Notes: generated by a model from the letters alone, not told the origin. Counted from the stretch's first letter, positions 44,159 to 55,085 are shown. The stretch is 64,000 nt of DNA from Argyresthia goedartella (GCA_949825045.1 OX463836.1:14794329-14858328); one strand, 5' to 3'. Numbers and translations are program-made.

Positions 44159-44260
44159 CGAGAGATGTGTCTGAAATAAAGAATATACATATATACAAAT
44201 TAACAGTTAATAGAAGTTAAGAAAATTTATGCTACTTACATGCAAAAATTTTATAGTTAA

Positions 44261-45058
44261 GTGTAGAGTCAAGTGTTATAGAAGTGAAGTGAAGTGAAGT
44301 GAAGTGAAGTGAAGTGAAGTGAAGTGAAGTAATGTAAGTTAAATGTAGGCCTAAATATAATCCAGATGAGTTGAAAAACTAGATGAAGTTTGGTTTTAGA
44401 ATTTGGAAAATATTTAGGCTCAAATATTTATCGCAAAGTGTAGAGTCAAATGTTATAGAAGTGAAGTGAAGTGAAGTGAAGTGAAGTAAGTTAAATGTAG
44501 GCCTAAATATAATCCAGATGAGTTGAAAAACTAGATGAAGTTTTGTTTTAGAATTTGGAAAATATTTAGGCTCAAATATTTATAGCAAAGTGTAGAGTCA
44601 AATGTTATAGAAGTGAAGTGAAGTGAAGTGAAGTGAAGTAAGTTAAATGTAGGCCTAAATATAATCCAGATGAGTTGAAAAACTAGATGAAGTTTTGTTT
44701 TAGAATTTGGAAAATATTTAGGCTAATTTTTTCCGCCCTTTCCATTGTTATAGTTAAGTGTAGAGTCAAGTGTTATAGAAGTGAAGTGAAGTGAAGTGAA
44801 GTGAAGTAATGTAAGTTAAATGTAGGCTTAAATATAATCCAGATGAGTTGAAAAACTAGATGAAGTTTTGTTTTAGAATTTGGAAAAGGAATTCGTACTT
44901 AATAACCCTTTCCATTGTTATAGTTAAGTGTATAGTTAAGTGTTATAGAAGTGAAGTGAAGTGAAGTGTAGTGAAGTAATTTAAGTTTAATGTAGGCCTA
45001 AATATAATCCAGATGAGTTGAAAAACTAGATGAAGTTTTGTTTTAGAATTTGGAAAAT
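44261..45058. repeat. five-unit tandem array with (GAAGT)n tracts
   Basis: Five units of about 150-180 bp begin at 44261, 44438, 44590, 44759 and 44928. Each has GTGTAGAGTCAAGTGTTATAG (or near), a variable (GAAGT)n run of 3-10 units, then AAATGTAGGCCTAAATATAAT, CCAGATGAGTTGAAAAACTA and a TTTTAGAATTTGGAAAA end. A nested higher-order repeat; no coding. Confidence 0.92.
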
Positions 45059-45159
45059 GTGAAAAGGATGAATAGATAAAGATTTAAGAGTGAAAGAGAA
45101 AGCAAATCAAAGGGAAAGAGACAAGGCGCAGAAAAGGTGAAGAGTGGAGAAGAACTTTT

Positions 45160-45172
45160 ACGTTGGGCGCCA
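45160..45172 (-). promoter_or_regulatory. primer-binding site, tRNA-Lys type
   Basis: The minus strand reads TTT after the LTR and then TGGCGCCCAACGT, which matches the primer site used by elements primed with tRNA-Lys over 13 bases; the next bases (AAAAG) diverge. The assignment rests on known primer sites. Confidence 0.8.
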
Positions 45173-45175
45173 AAA

Positions 45176-46289
45176 TGTCGTGTAACGATACGAACCTAAC
45201 CAGAACCTAACAGAAAATAACCAGGATAAAATTTAGTAGTGACAGTTTATTAGTTATTTACAGTGCAGACTACAAAAAAAAATGATACGAAGATGAGGAT
45301 GGATGAGATGTGAACAGGTTTTTATAAAATATAGATTAGGTATAGAAAAAAAGAAGCGGAGGACACGGAGAGTAGGTGACCGGTGGGGTGATGACCAGGA
45401 AGCAGGTGTATTTGTTGTTGTAGATGTTGTTGAAGTCGTCGTTGTAGGAACGGTAGCGGGCGTATTTGTAGTTACGGCTCGCAGGATCCCGTTGTAGGAA
45501 CGGCTCGCAGGATCGCGTCGTAGGCACGGCTCGCAGGATCAAGTTGTAGGAACGGCTCGCAGGATCCCGTTGTAGGAACAGCTCGCAGGATCCCGTTTGT
45601 AGGAACGGCTCGCAGGATCGTGTTTGTAGGAATGGCTCGCAGGATCCTGTTTGCAGGAACGGCTCGCAGGATCCCGGGGTAGTGCGACCCCGGGATAAGG
45701 CCTTTAGGTGGTTCTTCTCGTTCAGAAGCTGACGTGAGACTCCAGAATTTCAGAAATGTTCCGCTCTTATACCCTTTTTGGAGAGTTCTAAAAATTATTT
45801 AAATTAAACGTAATTTTTGTGAGTGGCCAAGAGAGAAAAAGTATTTTTGTAAAAGTATTGAAGCAAACATATCAGACCGCTAACGAGTTTGAATGGACAT
45901 TGCCATGACAACCAGATAAACAACGACGTCAACAAATGTCAAAGTTTGGTTTCAGGCTCGTAATACGGAAAACAACAAAAAAACCATGAAGTAAATGAAG
46001 TAACAATGAATATAAAAAGGTAGCGCACCAGCGCGCAAGAAGCTTAGATTGCAGAGTTTCTGAGAAAGCCAAATACAAGGTCACCAAAGGTAAACCCCTT
46101 CGCTATCGATTTAGAAGAGCTGATAGTGTGAAAATACAAAGCGAAAATGATTTGTTAATGTGTTCTTATGGTTTAAAACGTTACAGGGTCCTATGAAAAT
46201 AAAGGTGATACCAAATAACAAGCTGTACAGCTCAGCAAGCATCCAGCTGAAAATCCAGGAAAATGACATGTAAGTAGCATAACACTACA
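45176..46289 (-). repeat. 5' LTR of the non-autonomous element
   Basis: 1114 bp, the near-identical partner of 42660-43762 with the same internal minisatellite (about 45470-45680) and a 12-bp insertion near 46245 (GCTGAAAATCCA). Promoter elements are expected here, but I cannot place one. Confidence 0.9.
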
Positions 46290-46409
46290 ACCTAAATATG
46301 TATAAATGTATATTTCCGAAACAAAACCAAATTTAAATGTTAACTCAATCTTTGTCATAACAAACTGTCATATGTCAGACATAATGCATTATTACAATTT
46401 TGTAAAACA

Positions 46410-46538
46410 GTATACCTCGCGCCACGTATTGAGCGCTGGGTGACGTTGGCGGGAATTACTCCGCATATGTACAGGTATTGAAAAGTGACTACTGCGCATT
46501 GAAGGCCACCGCTCATAACTCGTGGCGCGACGTATACC
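46410..46538. repeat. small MITE with inverted ends
   Basis: The left end GTATACCTCGCGCCACG and the right end CGTGGCGCGACGTATAC are inverted with one mismatch, and the similarity extends inward (TTGAGCG against CGCTCATAA). 129 bp, GC-richer than its surroundings, no coding. Confidence 0.65.
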
Positions 46539-46916
46539 TACATTGTTCTAGACTAGAGGCTGGAAAATGAGCAACATATGGACGTATGAGTTTTGAGGGC
46601 TGGGCCGCAGGCGAGGCACTCTAAGAGACGAGTCCATCTATTGCACTTTTGGCCAAGACAATTGCATATTGATTTTAACAACTACTGCGGGGATATAAAA
46701 TGAATAATCCAGAAAATATTTTTTTAGATAAATTAGGTCTGGACTCCGCCTCCTTGCTCCGCCTGGCAGAGTCCGCCCTCAGATGAACGAAACTCTTTGG
46801 TGCGCCATTGTAGTTGCATCTAACGTAATTGACAGCTCAAGTCAGACACGCTTATGCCGACACGCGCGACGACAAAACGCACGCTATGTCGGTTAAAACC
46901 ATGGACGTATCAAACA

Positions 46917-47230
46917 GTTTAAAAAAAAATTAGTCATAAAAAACTAAAAAACACGCTTTTAAAGCACTTCGAACTAAAAAGTTACAAATAATAATTTTTA
47001 ATATAACCTTAAAACAATAATGAATAAAAAAATACTATTATTATTGTGAAACAAAAAGCGTCGGGCGCTCGATGTACGAAAGCTATGGAACAAAGCGCCC
47101 GACGCTTTTTTTTTCACAATAATAATAGTATTTTTTATTCATTATTGTTTTAAGGTTATATTAAAAATAATTATTTTTAACTTTTTAGTTCGAAGTACTT
47201 TAAAAGAGTGTTTTTTAGTTTTTTTAAACT
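46917..47230. repeat. long foldback palindrome
   Basis: Two arms of about 135-150 bp are inverted copies: AGTTTAAAAAAA and CTAAAAAACAC on the left, GTGTTTTTTAG and TTTTTTTAAACT on the right. GCGTCGGGCGC (47058-47068) and GCGCCCGACGC (47095-47105) surround a 26-base loop. A few indels occur near the outer ends, while the inner 100 bp (CACAATAATAATAGTA, CATTATTGTTTTAAGGTTAT) is almost perfect. No coding; foldback or MITE. Confidence 0.88.
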
Positions 47231-47655
47231 ATATTTATTTTTCATTTTTAAGTTCGAGTTTAGTTCGATTCACTTGCTCTCACACAGAGGTTGTGTGAGA
47301 AATTAATTAATCCTGGCTATCCTAATCAGGATAATGAGATAAACTTTTGAAATTATTATATTGTCGCTGATTCTTGATAAGTGTACAAAGTTTGAATTGA
47401 ATCTGTCCGTTTAAAGTGGATCAAAATCGAGTCCAAAGGAGTCGGCTACATACAAACAAACAAACATACATACAGGTGAAGCAAATAAAAGCGTGATAAC
47501 AATTAGGACTGACGCCTAAAATTTGGATAAATAAAATGAAACTGCCTTGTGTTTCACTAAAACACATATCTATTTGGCACATGAAACTAAAATTATCCGT
47601 GCCGAGCATGAGCCAACAACTTAGGCCGTGTGGCCTGCTCGCAAGTTCCCATCCA
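47231..47655. other. intergenic DNA
   Basis: Nothing recognised apart from short tandem CAAACAAACA and CATACATACA strings near 47450. Confidence 0.35.
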
Positions 47656-47658
47656 ACT

Positions 47659-48148
47659 AATATTATAAATGTGGAAGTAGCGATGTTAGGATGTTTGGAT
47701 GTTTGGATGCTTGGATGTTTGGATGTTTGTGTGTTTGTACCTCAATCACGCTAAAACGACCAAACGGGTTTGAATGAAATTTAGCACAGATATAGTTTAT
47801 GAGCTAGATTAACATATAGGATACTTTTTATCCGACTGTAGCAGAATGAGGGTAACGTTATCTCGGTAAATGATAATTCCTAGGAACACGCAGATGAAGT
47901 TGAGGGCATCAGCTAGTACTATAAATGTGAAAGTAGCTATGTTTGGATGTTTGGATGTTTGTGTGTTTGTGCCTCAATCATGCTATAACGGGTGAAAGGA
48001 TTCGAATGAAATTTAACAAAGATATAGTTTATGAGCTAGATTAAGATATAGGATACTTTTTATCCGACTGCACCAGAAGAAGGGTAACGTTATCTCGGTA
48101 AATGATAATTCCTAGGAACACGCAGATGACGTTGCGGGCATCAGCTAG
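47659..48148 (+). mobile_element. Helitron-like non-autonomous repeats, head-to-tail pair
   Basis: Two copies abut: 47659-47916 and 47917-48148. Each begins TATAAATGTG(G/A)AAGTAG, has a GTTTGGAT run, then ATATAGTTTATGAGCTAGAT, ATAGGATACTTTTTATCCGA and GTAACGTTATCTCGGTAAAT, and ends GGGCATCAGCTAG followed by T. The CTAG end followed by T and the absence of inverted ends fit Helitrons. The first copy has an expanded GGATGTTT tract. Confidence 0.65.
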
Positions 48149-49140
48149 TAATAATAATATTTTGTGGGACGACTTATCTAATCATGCATGCGTAAATTGC
48201 TTTATAAGATTTAAATACGGTAATAATTTTACTGAGATTGTCGGTAGAATACATTATTACTAATATTATGTCACCAGCTGCCGCGGATTCACAATGCATT
48301 TTTCATCTTAAATTTTAGAGGCTTTAATTAAAAATCGTAGGTTTCTGAAATCCATATCGACATTATAGGCCCCGTTGTTGAGCATAATACGCATCAGACC
48401 TCAGATTAACGAAACTCTTTGCTTAAAAACTTTATGCATCGCACTGTCGAACATAAGTTCCGCTACCAACAAAGAGGTTGAATGTAATAAATAAATTAAT
48501 CAAGGACGAAGGAGTTGGATCTTGGCTCTTGGATCTTTCTGCGCGCGACTAGTTTATTAATTTCCTCAACAAAACAATTTAATTTACAACAAACCTTTTA
48601 ATTCATCATGATAAATTATGGGTAAACCCAGATTAACTGATACCCATTGAGTAATAAGTAATTCACCGTGAGTTCAGCAAATGGCGCCAAATTATGTATT
48701 CTATTATATTTTTGTGAATGGCAGTTGGTTGCCTATCGACAAATTCTGCCAGTGTCAGGTGTAAGGCTTGACATGAATGATTAGACAAGCCAAGGAATTA
48801 ACAGACTACTCAGATGGAACTAATACTTTCATCGGCTTTAGTAGAGACGTCAAAACGTCAAAAAGTCAAAGATAGTGATACTGACTGCGAGACGACGCTC
48901 TACAAAGCCAAAATTAAAGCCAAGTTTTTTTTTAGTGTCATCTTCTTACAGCCTGCTATTTAAATTGTAGTGTTTGGTCGAGGAGGCCAAGAGGTGATTT
49001 CGTGAGTCACTAAGCGCGATGGATTATCCCATTAACGCCCACTGTACACGTTAATAATAAAAAAGACATCATTTCGGAAGAAAAAACAAATGATTATATA
49101 ATTGAGCATCGCGCTGTTTTTAGGCGGGTCTATCGGAAAA
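48149..49140. other. intergenic DNA
   Basis: No gene seen. TCAGATTAACGAAACTCTTTG at 48400 resembles CAGATGAACGAAACTCTTTG at 46785, a short shared motif of unknown nature. Confidence 0.35.
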
Positions 49141-49141
49141 A

Positions 49142-49610
49142 TTGGTCAAGTGCGAGTCGAACTCGCGCACGAAGCGTTCCGTACCACCGTACAATGGTAG
49201 GTATGGTGTGGTGTGAATTGTTTAGATTTTCCAGCAAAATGTTGTTATTGGTGCGGATACTTTCACACTCCATGCATGTAACCAGGTGTATTCGGATAAG
49301 TTTGTATGTGTATCAACAAGTATCGTCAGCGAACTGGTACACAGAACTCTCCTGGAAGATGTTACACATATCATTGACGTACAGGAGGTACTCTGTCGGT
49401 CCGATGATCCCTGCGCGGTGCCCTCTTCCGTCATGATGATGTTGCTCACCATGCCAGAGATATTTACGCGAGTAGACCTATTGGTATGGTAATTTTTTAT
49501 CCATTCCAGAAACATGAGTTACAGCCTGGTGACAGACGGATGGACGGACGGACGGAGGGACTGCGGAGGCTTAGTAATAGGGTCACGTTTGGCACCCTTC
49601 GGGTACGGAA
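49142..49610 (+). repeat. dispersed repeat D, interrupted by an RT fragment
   Basis: Head GGTCAAGTGCGAGTCGAACT to about 49310 and tail from CATGAGTTACAGCCTGGTGA to TACGGAACCCTT near 49610 belong to repeat D. The middle is replaced by foreign RT sequence. Confidence 0.65.
49310..49515 (-). pseudogene. short non-LTR RT fragment
   Basis: On the minus strand MFLEWIKNYHTNRSTRVNIS is the RT segment that precedes the QGS motif, seen here as EEGTAQGS. One base later the frame shifts to TEYLLYVNDMCNIF and SVYQFADDTC, the catalytic FADD. About 65 codons survive with one frameshift. Neither end of an element is present. Confidence 0.75.
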
Positions 49611-49619
49611 CCCTTAAAA

Positions 49620-49666
49620 TCGGTCGGGTCGGACTAAAACACGAAGGGTTCCGTACCATCGTACAA
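49620..49666 (+). repeat. repeat D head fragment
   Basis: CGGTCGGGTCGGACTAAAAC then ACGAAGGGTTCCGTACCATC, directly after the tail of the previous copy. Confidence 0.5.
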
Positions 49667-49861
49667 TACAACTTAAGTACCTGCTAAAATAATAATTAAT
49701 CAAAATAAAAAAAATAAAAATGTCCAAACCTGGCTTGTATACCAGTCCCAAATTGTGGATCCGACGTCATACCAATTGCGCCACCGATAACGATGATGGG
49801 CTCCACGAATTTGTGATGATGCTTGAATGATGATGACTTGGTTACTCTCAGGGGCAGGAAT

Positions 49862-50107
49862 ATTAATAATGATAAAACACTATTTACACACATTGATCTA
49901 GCCCCTAACTAGGATTCCCTGTATCTTGGGTACTAGACAACGACACACATACATAGATAGATAAATATTATACTTAGATAGACAAACAACCATGATCAGG
50001 GTACAAACATTTGTTCTCATCAAACAAATATTTGCCCCCACCGGGACTCGAACCCGGGACCCTTGGCTTCGTAGGCAGGTCACTGCCGACTCGGCCATTC
50101 GGGTCGT
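49862..50107 (-). repeat. tRNA-derived SINE, family A1 copy 2
   Basis: Full reverse copy: head GACCCGAATGGCCGAGTCGG (50106 downward), B box GGGTTCGAGTCCC, end near 49865 with a short AT-rich tail. Same family as 18992. Confidence 0.85.
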
Positions 50108-50149
50108 CTATAAGTAACACATCTCTTGTCCCTTTACTTCATAAAATCT

Positions 50150-50318
50150 CGTGTAGTTATTTGCTGCTGCAGCGGCAACAGAAATACACATTCTGTGAAT
50201 ATTTCAACTCTCTGCCTTTTACGGTTCATGAGATACAGCCCGCTGATGGACGGACGGACGGACAGCTAGACAGTGGAGGCTTGGTAATAGGGTCCCGTTT
50301 CCCATCGGGAACGGAACT
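50150..50318 (+). repeat. repeat D, 3' half
   Basis: GCGGCAACAGAAATACACAT, GATGGACGGACGGACGGACA, TTGGTAATAGGGTCCCGTTT and GAACGGAACTCTAAAAATT. Confidence 0.65.
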
Positions 50319-50493
50319 CTAAAAATTAGCATCTCGCTTAGAGGTGATTGAAATTTTGGCCAAAACCAGATTAAAATAAAGCCCATAACAGCTCACACTG
50401 CGATATGGCTGTCATACCTATTTCGCACGAGAGCAGAACAGTGAGGTAGAACAGTGGACAGTGGACTGTTTGAACGCACATATTTATTTGTTT

Positions 50494-50746
50494 GACAACC
50501 CGAACGGCCGAGTCCGCCGTGACCCCGCCTACGAAGCCAAGGGTCCCGGATTCGAGTCCCGGTGTGGGCAAATATTTGTTTGATGAGAACGGATGTTTGT
50601 ACCCTAGTCATGGTTGTTTATCTTCTAAGTATAATATTTATCTATATAAGTATGTGTATCGTTGTCTAGTACCCAAGATACAGGGAATCCTAGTTTGGGG
50701 CTAGATCAATGTGTATAAATAGTGTCCAAGGTATTATTATTATATT
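50494..50746 (+). repeat. tRNA-derived SINE, family A1 copy 3
   Basis: AACCCGAACGGCCGAGTCCG head, B-box GGATTCGAGTCCC, identical body to copies 1 and 4, and a TTATTATTATAT tail. With copy 2 it forms an inverted SINE pair less than 400 bp apart. Confidence 0.85.
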
Positions 50747-50994
50747 GTTATATATTTTTGTATTAATTATAGTAGTAAAAATTTATATCTCGCGGAGCGT
50801 AAAAATACTGACTTTGTCGTTGGCACTTGAGGACTATACTGAACTATATTTGAACGCCCCTGCCCTTTCAAACTGTTCTATCCCACGGTACTGCTTCACT
50901 GCTCTGCCCTCGTGTGAACTATCAGTACGTCAGAGCTGCAGAAGAACAGTGCAAAACTGTGTGTTTTTATTGGGAAATATCAAAAATACTGATT

Positions 50995-51190
50995 TGCATT
51001 TGCGCAGCAATTATCAGGGCAAAATACTGCGGTAGCTCAGGTGAAGGGTATAGTGTTTTATCCTTCGTGATAGGTTAAACATGTACGAACAATAAAAAAT
51101 ACTTAAAACATAAACTTGAGTACACATAAAATATTTAAAACACATAAAGTGTTTTTGCTGATCCTTTCTGCTGTGCAAATCAGTATTTTT
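50995..51190 (-). repeat. dispersed repeat family B, partial
   Basis: ATCAGGGCAAAATACTGCGG, AGCTCAGGTGAAGGGTA, then AAAAAATACTTAAAACATAA. The palindromic centre is partly lost. Confidence 0.6.
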
Positions 51191-51435
51191 GATGTGCAAA
51201 TAAATACTAGCCGTTTTTATATATAAACCACTGATGTTTCTATAATTTCTAAGTTTTACGATATTTTGAATACTTATTTGAGTACCTATTTTTTTACTTA
51301 AGGACCATATCAATATATTTTTTAGATACTAAGAAATACCAATACCAAGTGCGAGTATATTAAATATTAATTTTATTCCTGCTTATTAATTATGATAATG
51401 ACATTGTAATAATCTAAAACTAAACTATAACTGCA

Positions 51436-52590
51436 CTAAACTAAATTAAAAATTTCCCTGAGTTCACTGCCGGGCGGGAGGGTGCCCAAGACGCTGGCAC
51501 TGTTACCTCGCTGTATCGCAATACTGATGCGTTGAGCGAGGTAGGCGCCAGCTCTGCGGTCCCCTGACGCTTCGACGAGCCTCTTAGAGATGTCTTTGAG
51601 GACTCTTCGAGCGTCAGGGCCCCACGGCCCAAGGGTCTCAAAGCCGAACGGCATAAACAAATAGTCGTCGCCGAGTGCGGCGTATTTGCGGGTTTTGAGA
51701 CACTCTGCTGCTGCCGCCGCAGCGCCGGCTGTGGCTGAGGTTGCCGAAAGGTGACACGGTGCCAGCGTATCTACGCAGGTCGCGTCCCATACTAGCGACC
51801 TCCCGCTCTGCCAGGGAATGAGCATCATTCCGTCTGGCCTCTTGCCATCGTCGCGGGCCAACGTAGGTTCAAGTATTGCTGGCACGCCACAGCTGGCAAG
51901 GGCCCGACGGATGACGTCATTAAGATTGGCATGACGGGACCACCGACCGGCGCTGCGTTGGCAGGAGAGGCCGTGGTGACCTAGTTGGTCCACCCTAGCA
52001 CCGCAGCGGCACCGATGGATTTCGTTTGTCTTTACGCCGAGTCGCAGGCAAACGGCGAGGGTAAGGGTGGTACGGTCAAGCAGGGTGCCAATGTGCGTTG
52101 ATGGGATTGCGCGCAGCCAGTGTCCTGACTCCTTCTCCCTGGTAGCTAGGAGACGAGCGCGCACTGCTTGACCACTAGCCGTTTTTACCAGATCTTCGCG
52201 GGTTTCAATGCATAGCGGCTCGTCCCATAGCCGTTGAGAGTTTAAATTTGTTGGAAAATTTTGCCTCGGACAGGCTTGCGTCCAGGCATTCCTGGCCTCG
52301 ACCAGACACGTGACCTCCACATCACCGAGTGATGGGTTTATGATTTTACCATAGAGATCACGTGAGCTATGGGCTGAAGACAGGAAGGCCGGGAGCGCCA
52401 CATGACCACATCTGAGATTTTCCGGATCCCCAAGCCACCGTGTCTGCTGATTGGAAGGGCGAATTGGGTCCAGCTTCGTTCATCGAGATTAATGTTTAAA
52501 ATTTTGGTTAATGTACTTTTGGTAATATCGTCTAAAAGGTTGAGAATGGGAGGGTATTTCCAAAGAGGAGAGCATCGAAGGAGGTAGGTA
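51436..52590 (-). pseudogene. retroelement Z, C-terminal region, better preserved
   Basis: The frame from 52401 to 51436 (321 codons) encodes ALPAFLSSAHSSRDL, then TLAVCLRLGVKTNEIHRCRC, GARVDQLGHHGLSC and RSAGRWSRHANLNDVIRRAL. Then come KRPDGMMLIPWQ, RSLVWDATCVDTLAP and DRRAGAYLAQRISIAIQRGN. The Cys-X-Cys...Cys/His cluster and the PDG...WDAT pair are shared with 20990-21975. The spacing suggests a PD-(D/E)XK-like nuclease after a zinc-binding motif; this is inference. Upstream, to about 52590, the frame shifted by an 8-base duplication reads TKILNINLDERSWTQFALPI, the region after the RT. The RT itself is absent, so it is truncated. Confidence 0.7.
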
Positions 52591-52627
52591 AATTTGGGTA
52601 CAAAAAGGCAAAACCGTATTTATTCCC

Positions 52628-52812
52628 ATTTTATTCTGTTTTTTAGTATTTGTTGTTATAGCGGCAACAGAAATACATCATCTGTGAAAATTTCAACTGT
52701 CTTACTATCGCGGTACATGAGATACAGCCTGGTGACAGACGGACGGACGGACAGCCGAAGCTTAATAATAGGGTCCCGTTTTGTAGCCTTCGGGTACGGA
52801 ACCCTTAAAACG
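52628..52812 (+). repeat. repeat D, 3' half
   Basis: TTTTTTAGTATTTGTTGTTA, GCGGCAACAGAAATACATCA, GACAGACGGACGGACGGACA and TTCGGGTACGGAACCCTTAA. It abuts the truncated element Z. Confidence 0.7.
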
Positions 52813-53109
52813 ACGATTTATTATATTTTTTCATATTCCGGTTGACATATGAGTGTTCAACACTATGATTGAGGGAAAGGAATGTCTTCATCACATATAT
52901 TTCTTCGGGATTTGGGAAGTGGCTTGGCTTTAATTTTGGCTTTGAAGAGCATCATCTCAGTATCACTTGTTTAAAGACCGACGTTTAACGAAGTCACTAG
53001 CATTTTGATTTAAATAAAGCATCGTCGAAAACGTTTAACAATCTGTCTTACCGAAAGCCGGCTTGTTGGAAACAAGATGGCGTCACGACAACAGCTGATT
53101 TGCACAGCT

Positions 53110-53175
53110 TATATCAGGGCAAAATATTGCGGTAGCATAGGTGAAGGGTAAAGGGGGTGAGCGAAGCGAACGTTT
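53110..53175 (-). repeat. dispersed repeat family B, short fragment
   Basis: TATCAGGGCAAAATATTGCG and GGTGAAGGGTAAAGGGGGTG match the reverse of the family-B centre. Confidence 0.6.
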
Positions 53176-53690
53176 CGTTTTCTCACTTGTCTGACGGAAT
53201 TTTAGTGACTTGGTTAAACGTCGGTATTTAATTAACGGTCTAGAGAGTTAGTTAAGTGTCTGATTTAACCAACTAACTGCGACATCACTACCGTTGTCTT
53301 TTTGATGTTTTTAATAGCGAAAGCCTGACGTACATTATTTGGCGCCATGCACTCGCGGTCTGTTACTCAGTGAATATTAGGTACCCTGTTCACAGATTAG
53401 ATAATAGTTACTCGTACTTCGTGACCTGGGTTTACCCTTAATTTGTCATGTTAAATTAAATTAAATTACTGATATATAAGGTCAGTTCACAAGCACAGTG
53501 ACTCATTGGGTAAAGGAGGCCCATTTTTTTGTTTGCGTTGCGTTGTTTAATAATATTAGGTACATAGTAGTAGTAGGTACTCACCACCATTTCGCAAGGC
53601 TGAACGCTGTAGCCGCAAACCCTTAGTGAATGTCTGTCTGAAAGACGTGGCCACTCTGTAAAATGTTCAGTTTCAAATAGCCAGTTAAAT
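53176..53690. other. intergenic DNA
   Basis: No supported feature. Confidence 0.35.
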
Positions 53691-53696
53691 GTCAGC

Positions 53697-53969
53697 CTGT
53701 ACAAGGTGACATTTAAATAGCTGACCATATTTTGGGGAATTTATACTCATTATTATGAATAACTTTCCCCAAGAAACGTATGGTCGTAAACGAAGAAAAA
53801 ATTGGGTTTCCCATAGTAACTTGTAATCAGCTGATCGGGTCAATGTACTGAGGGGCGAAAAATATTTTTCTTTTGCAACCATATGTTTCTTCGGGAAAGT
53901 TGTTCATAATAATCGGTGCCTAGGATTCCCCAAAATATGGTCAGCTAATTAAATGTTTCTTTGTACATT
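53697..53969. repeat. MITE family F, copy 2
   Basis: Inverted ends TGTACAAGGTGACATTTAAA then TAGCTGACCATATTTTGGGG, and CCCCAAAATATGGTCAGCTA then ATTAAATGTTTCTTTGTAC. The interior resembles copy 1 (CTTTCCCCAAGAAACGTATG, CTGATCGGGTCAATGTACTG). No coding. Confidence 0.75.
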
Positions 53970-54039
53970 TCGATCGCTCGAATTGAACCTACCTACAACC
54001 TACATATATTCGTAGCTGCGGTGATGGGATAGTCCCTTG

Positions 54040-54135
54040 TCACGCAAGATGGAGTATTGAATGACTGGCTAAGCGTGGGCACAACTGTGCCTCTGCCACC
54101 CAGTATGGGAAAAGTCGTTACGCTATGTTTGTGTT
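54040..54135 (+). repeat. SINE-tail-like repeat (family S)
   Basis: GGCTAAGCGTGGGCACAACT, CCTCTGCCACCCAGTATGGG and AAAAGTCGTTACGCTATG match the reverse of 10858-10960 and parts of 15750. Confidence 0.45.
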
Positions 54136-55085
54136 TTAGCCACCGACGACCAAAAGAGGGATGTAATTATAATTTTGAAGCGTCTGTCGGTGTGTCTGTA
54201 TGTCTGTCCGTGGCTCCATAGCGGTTAAACTGGTGGACGGATATACATGCGGTTTTCTGTAAATCTAGCAAACTTTCCTGCAATAGTTCTTAGCCATGAT
54301 TTATTGAAATCGTTTCAGAGAGCGCTTCGAAAGTTAAACCGCCTTAAACAGGAAACAAGTCATTGTTTTAGATATACGGTTTTATTTATTGTATCGGGGT
54401 GTTTTACATTTAAATGTATAGTTGTTGTAATAAAACTTCTTATGGGACGTAGGAACGGATAGAAAAAAATTATAGATTTTGTGTAGAATCGTCACATAAC
54501 GTCACTTATCGGTTGTAATTATATTTTTTTTAAATCCTTATTTGTTACAGGTTTGGTACACAAAGTGACCATGTCACCTGTTGCACATTTTTAAAAAGTG
54601 TACAGATTTTCAATCCTTTAATACCAGGGCAGTTACGTCTAAAATAAAGTGAACAGCTCGTCAATTAGTCAGAGAAAAACTTTATAAAACGATAAAGAAA
54701 TATTATATTTTAATAATTAATTCTAAAAAGCAGTTATGTTTTTGTTCGAAATAAGTACACTGAACGAAATTAGCGCCATTTTTGCTGTTTTTTTTTAAAT
54801 ATTCTTCTTCCTTCTGGACAGGCCAAAGTCTTTCGAGCATACAGGCAATTCATAATTATTTATTTACTTCCTTGTTCTTTGTTACTTTTTGTGCTCGAGT
54901 TTTATTACCTAATTACATCATACGTAGTAGTTTTATGATTTTCTCGTTTACGATGCTGCACGAGTATACTAATGCCAAAGTTAACTAGACACCAGCGAAG
55001 AATACGATTTCCCCTCCTCTCTCGCTCGCTCTCGAAGGAAGGTGACGGGCGCGAGGTGCCAAGTTAACTTTGGCGTGTAGTAGGT
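54136..55085. other. intergenic DNA
   Basis: No gene seen. AATGCCAAAGTTAACTAGAC (54971) and AGTTAACTTTGGCGTGTAG (55061) are inverted over 13 bp around a CTCGCTCGCTCTCG stretch, possibly a small MITE. Confidence 0.35.

Larger units (their letters stand above)
42660..46289 (-). mobile_element. large non-autonomous LTR retrotransposon (LARD-like)
   Basis: Two long direct repeats (42660-43762 and 45176-46289), each TG...CA, flank a 1.4-kb interior. The 4-bp ACCT is duplicated outside (42656-42659 and 46290-46293). On the minus strand a primer site (TGGCGCCCAACG) lies three bases inside the 5' LTR, and a polypurine tract (GGGTCGGGGGGAAAA) touches the 3' LTR. No gag or pol frame exists anywhere inside. 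The interior is mostly a tandem array plus a perfect hairpin. The LTRs agree at all but a small share of positions plus a 12-bp gap, so it moved fairly recently. The 4-bp duplication and Lys-type primer suggest a Ty3/gypsy-like helper. Confidence 0.9.
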
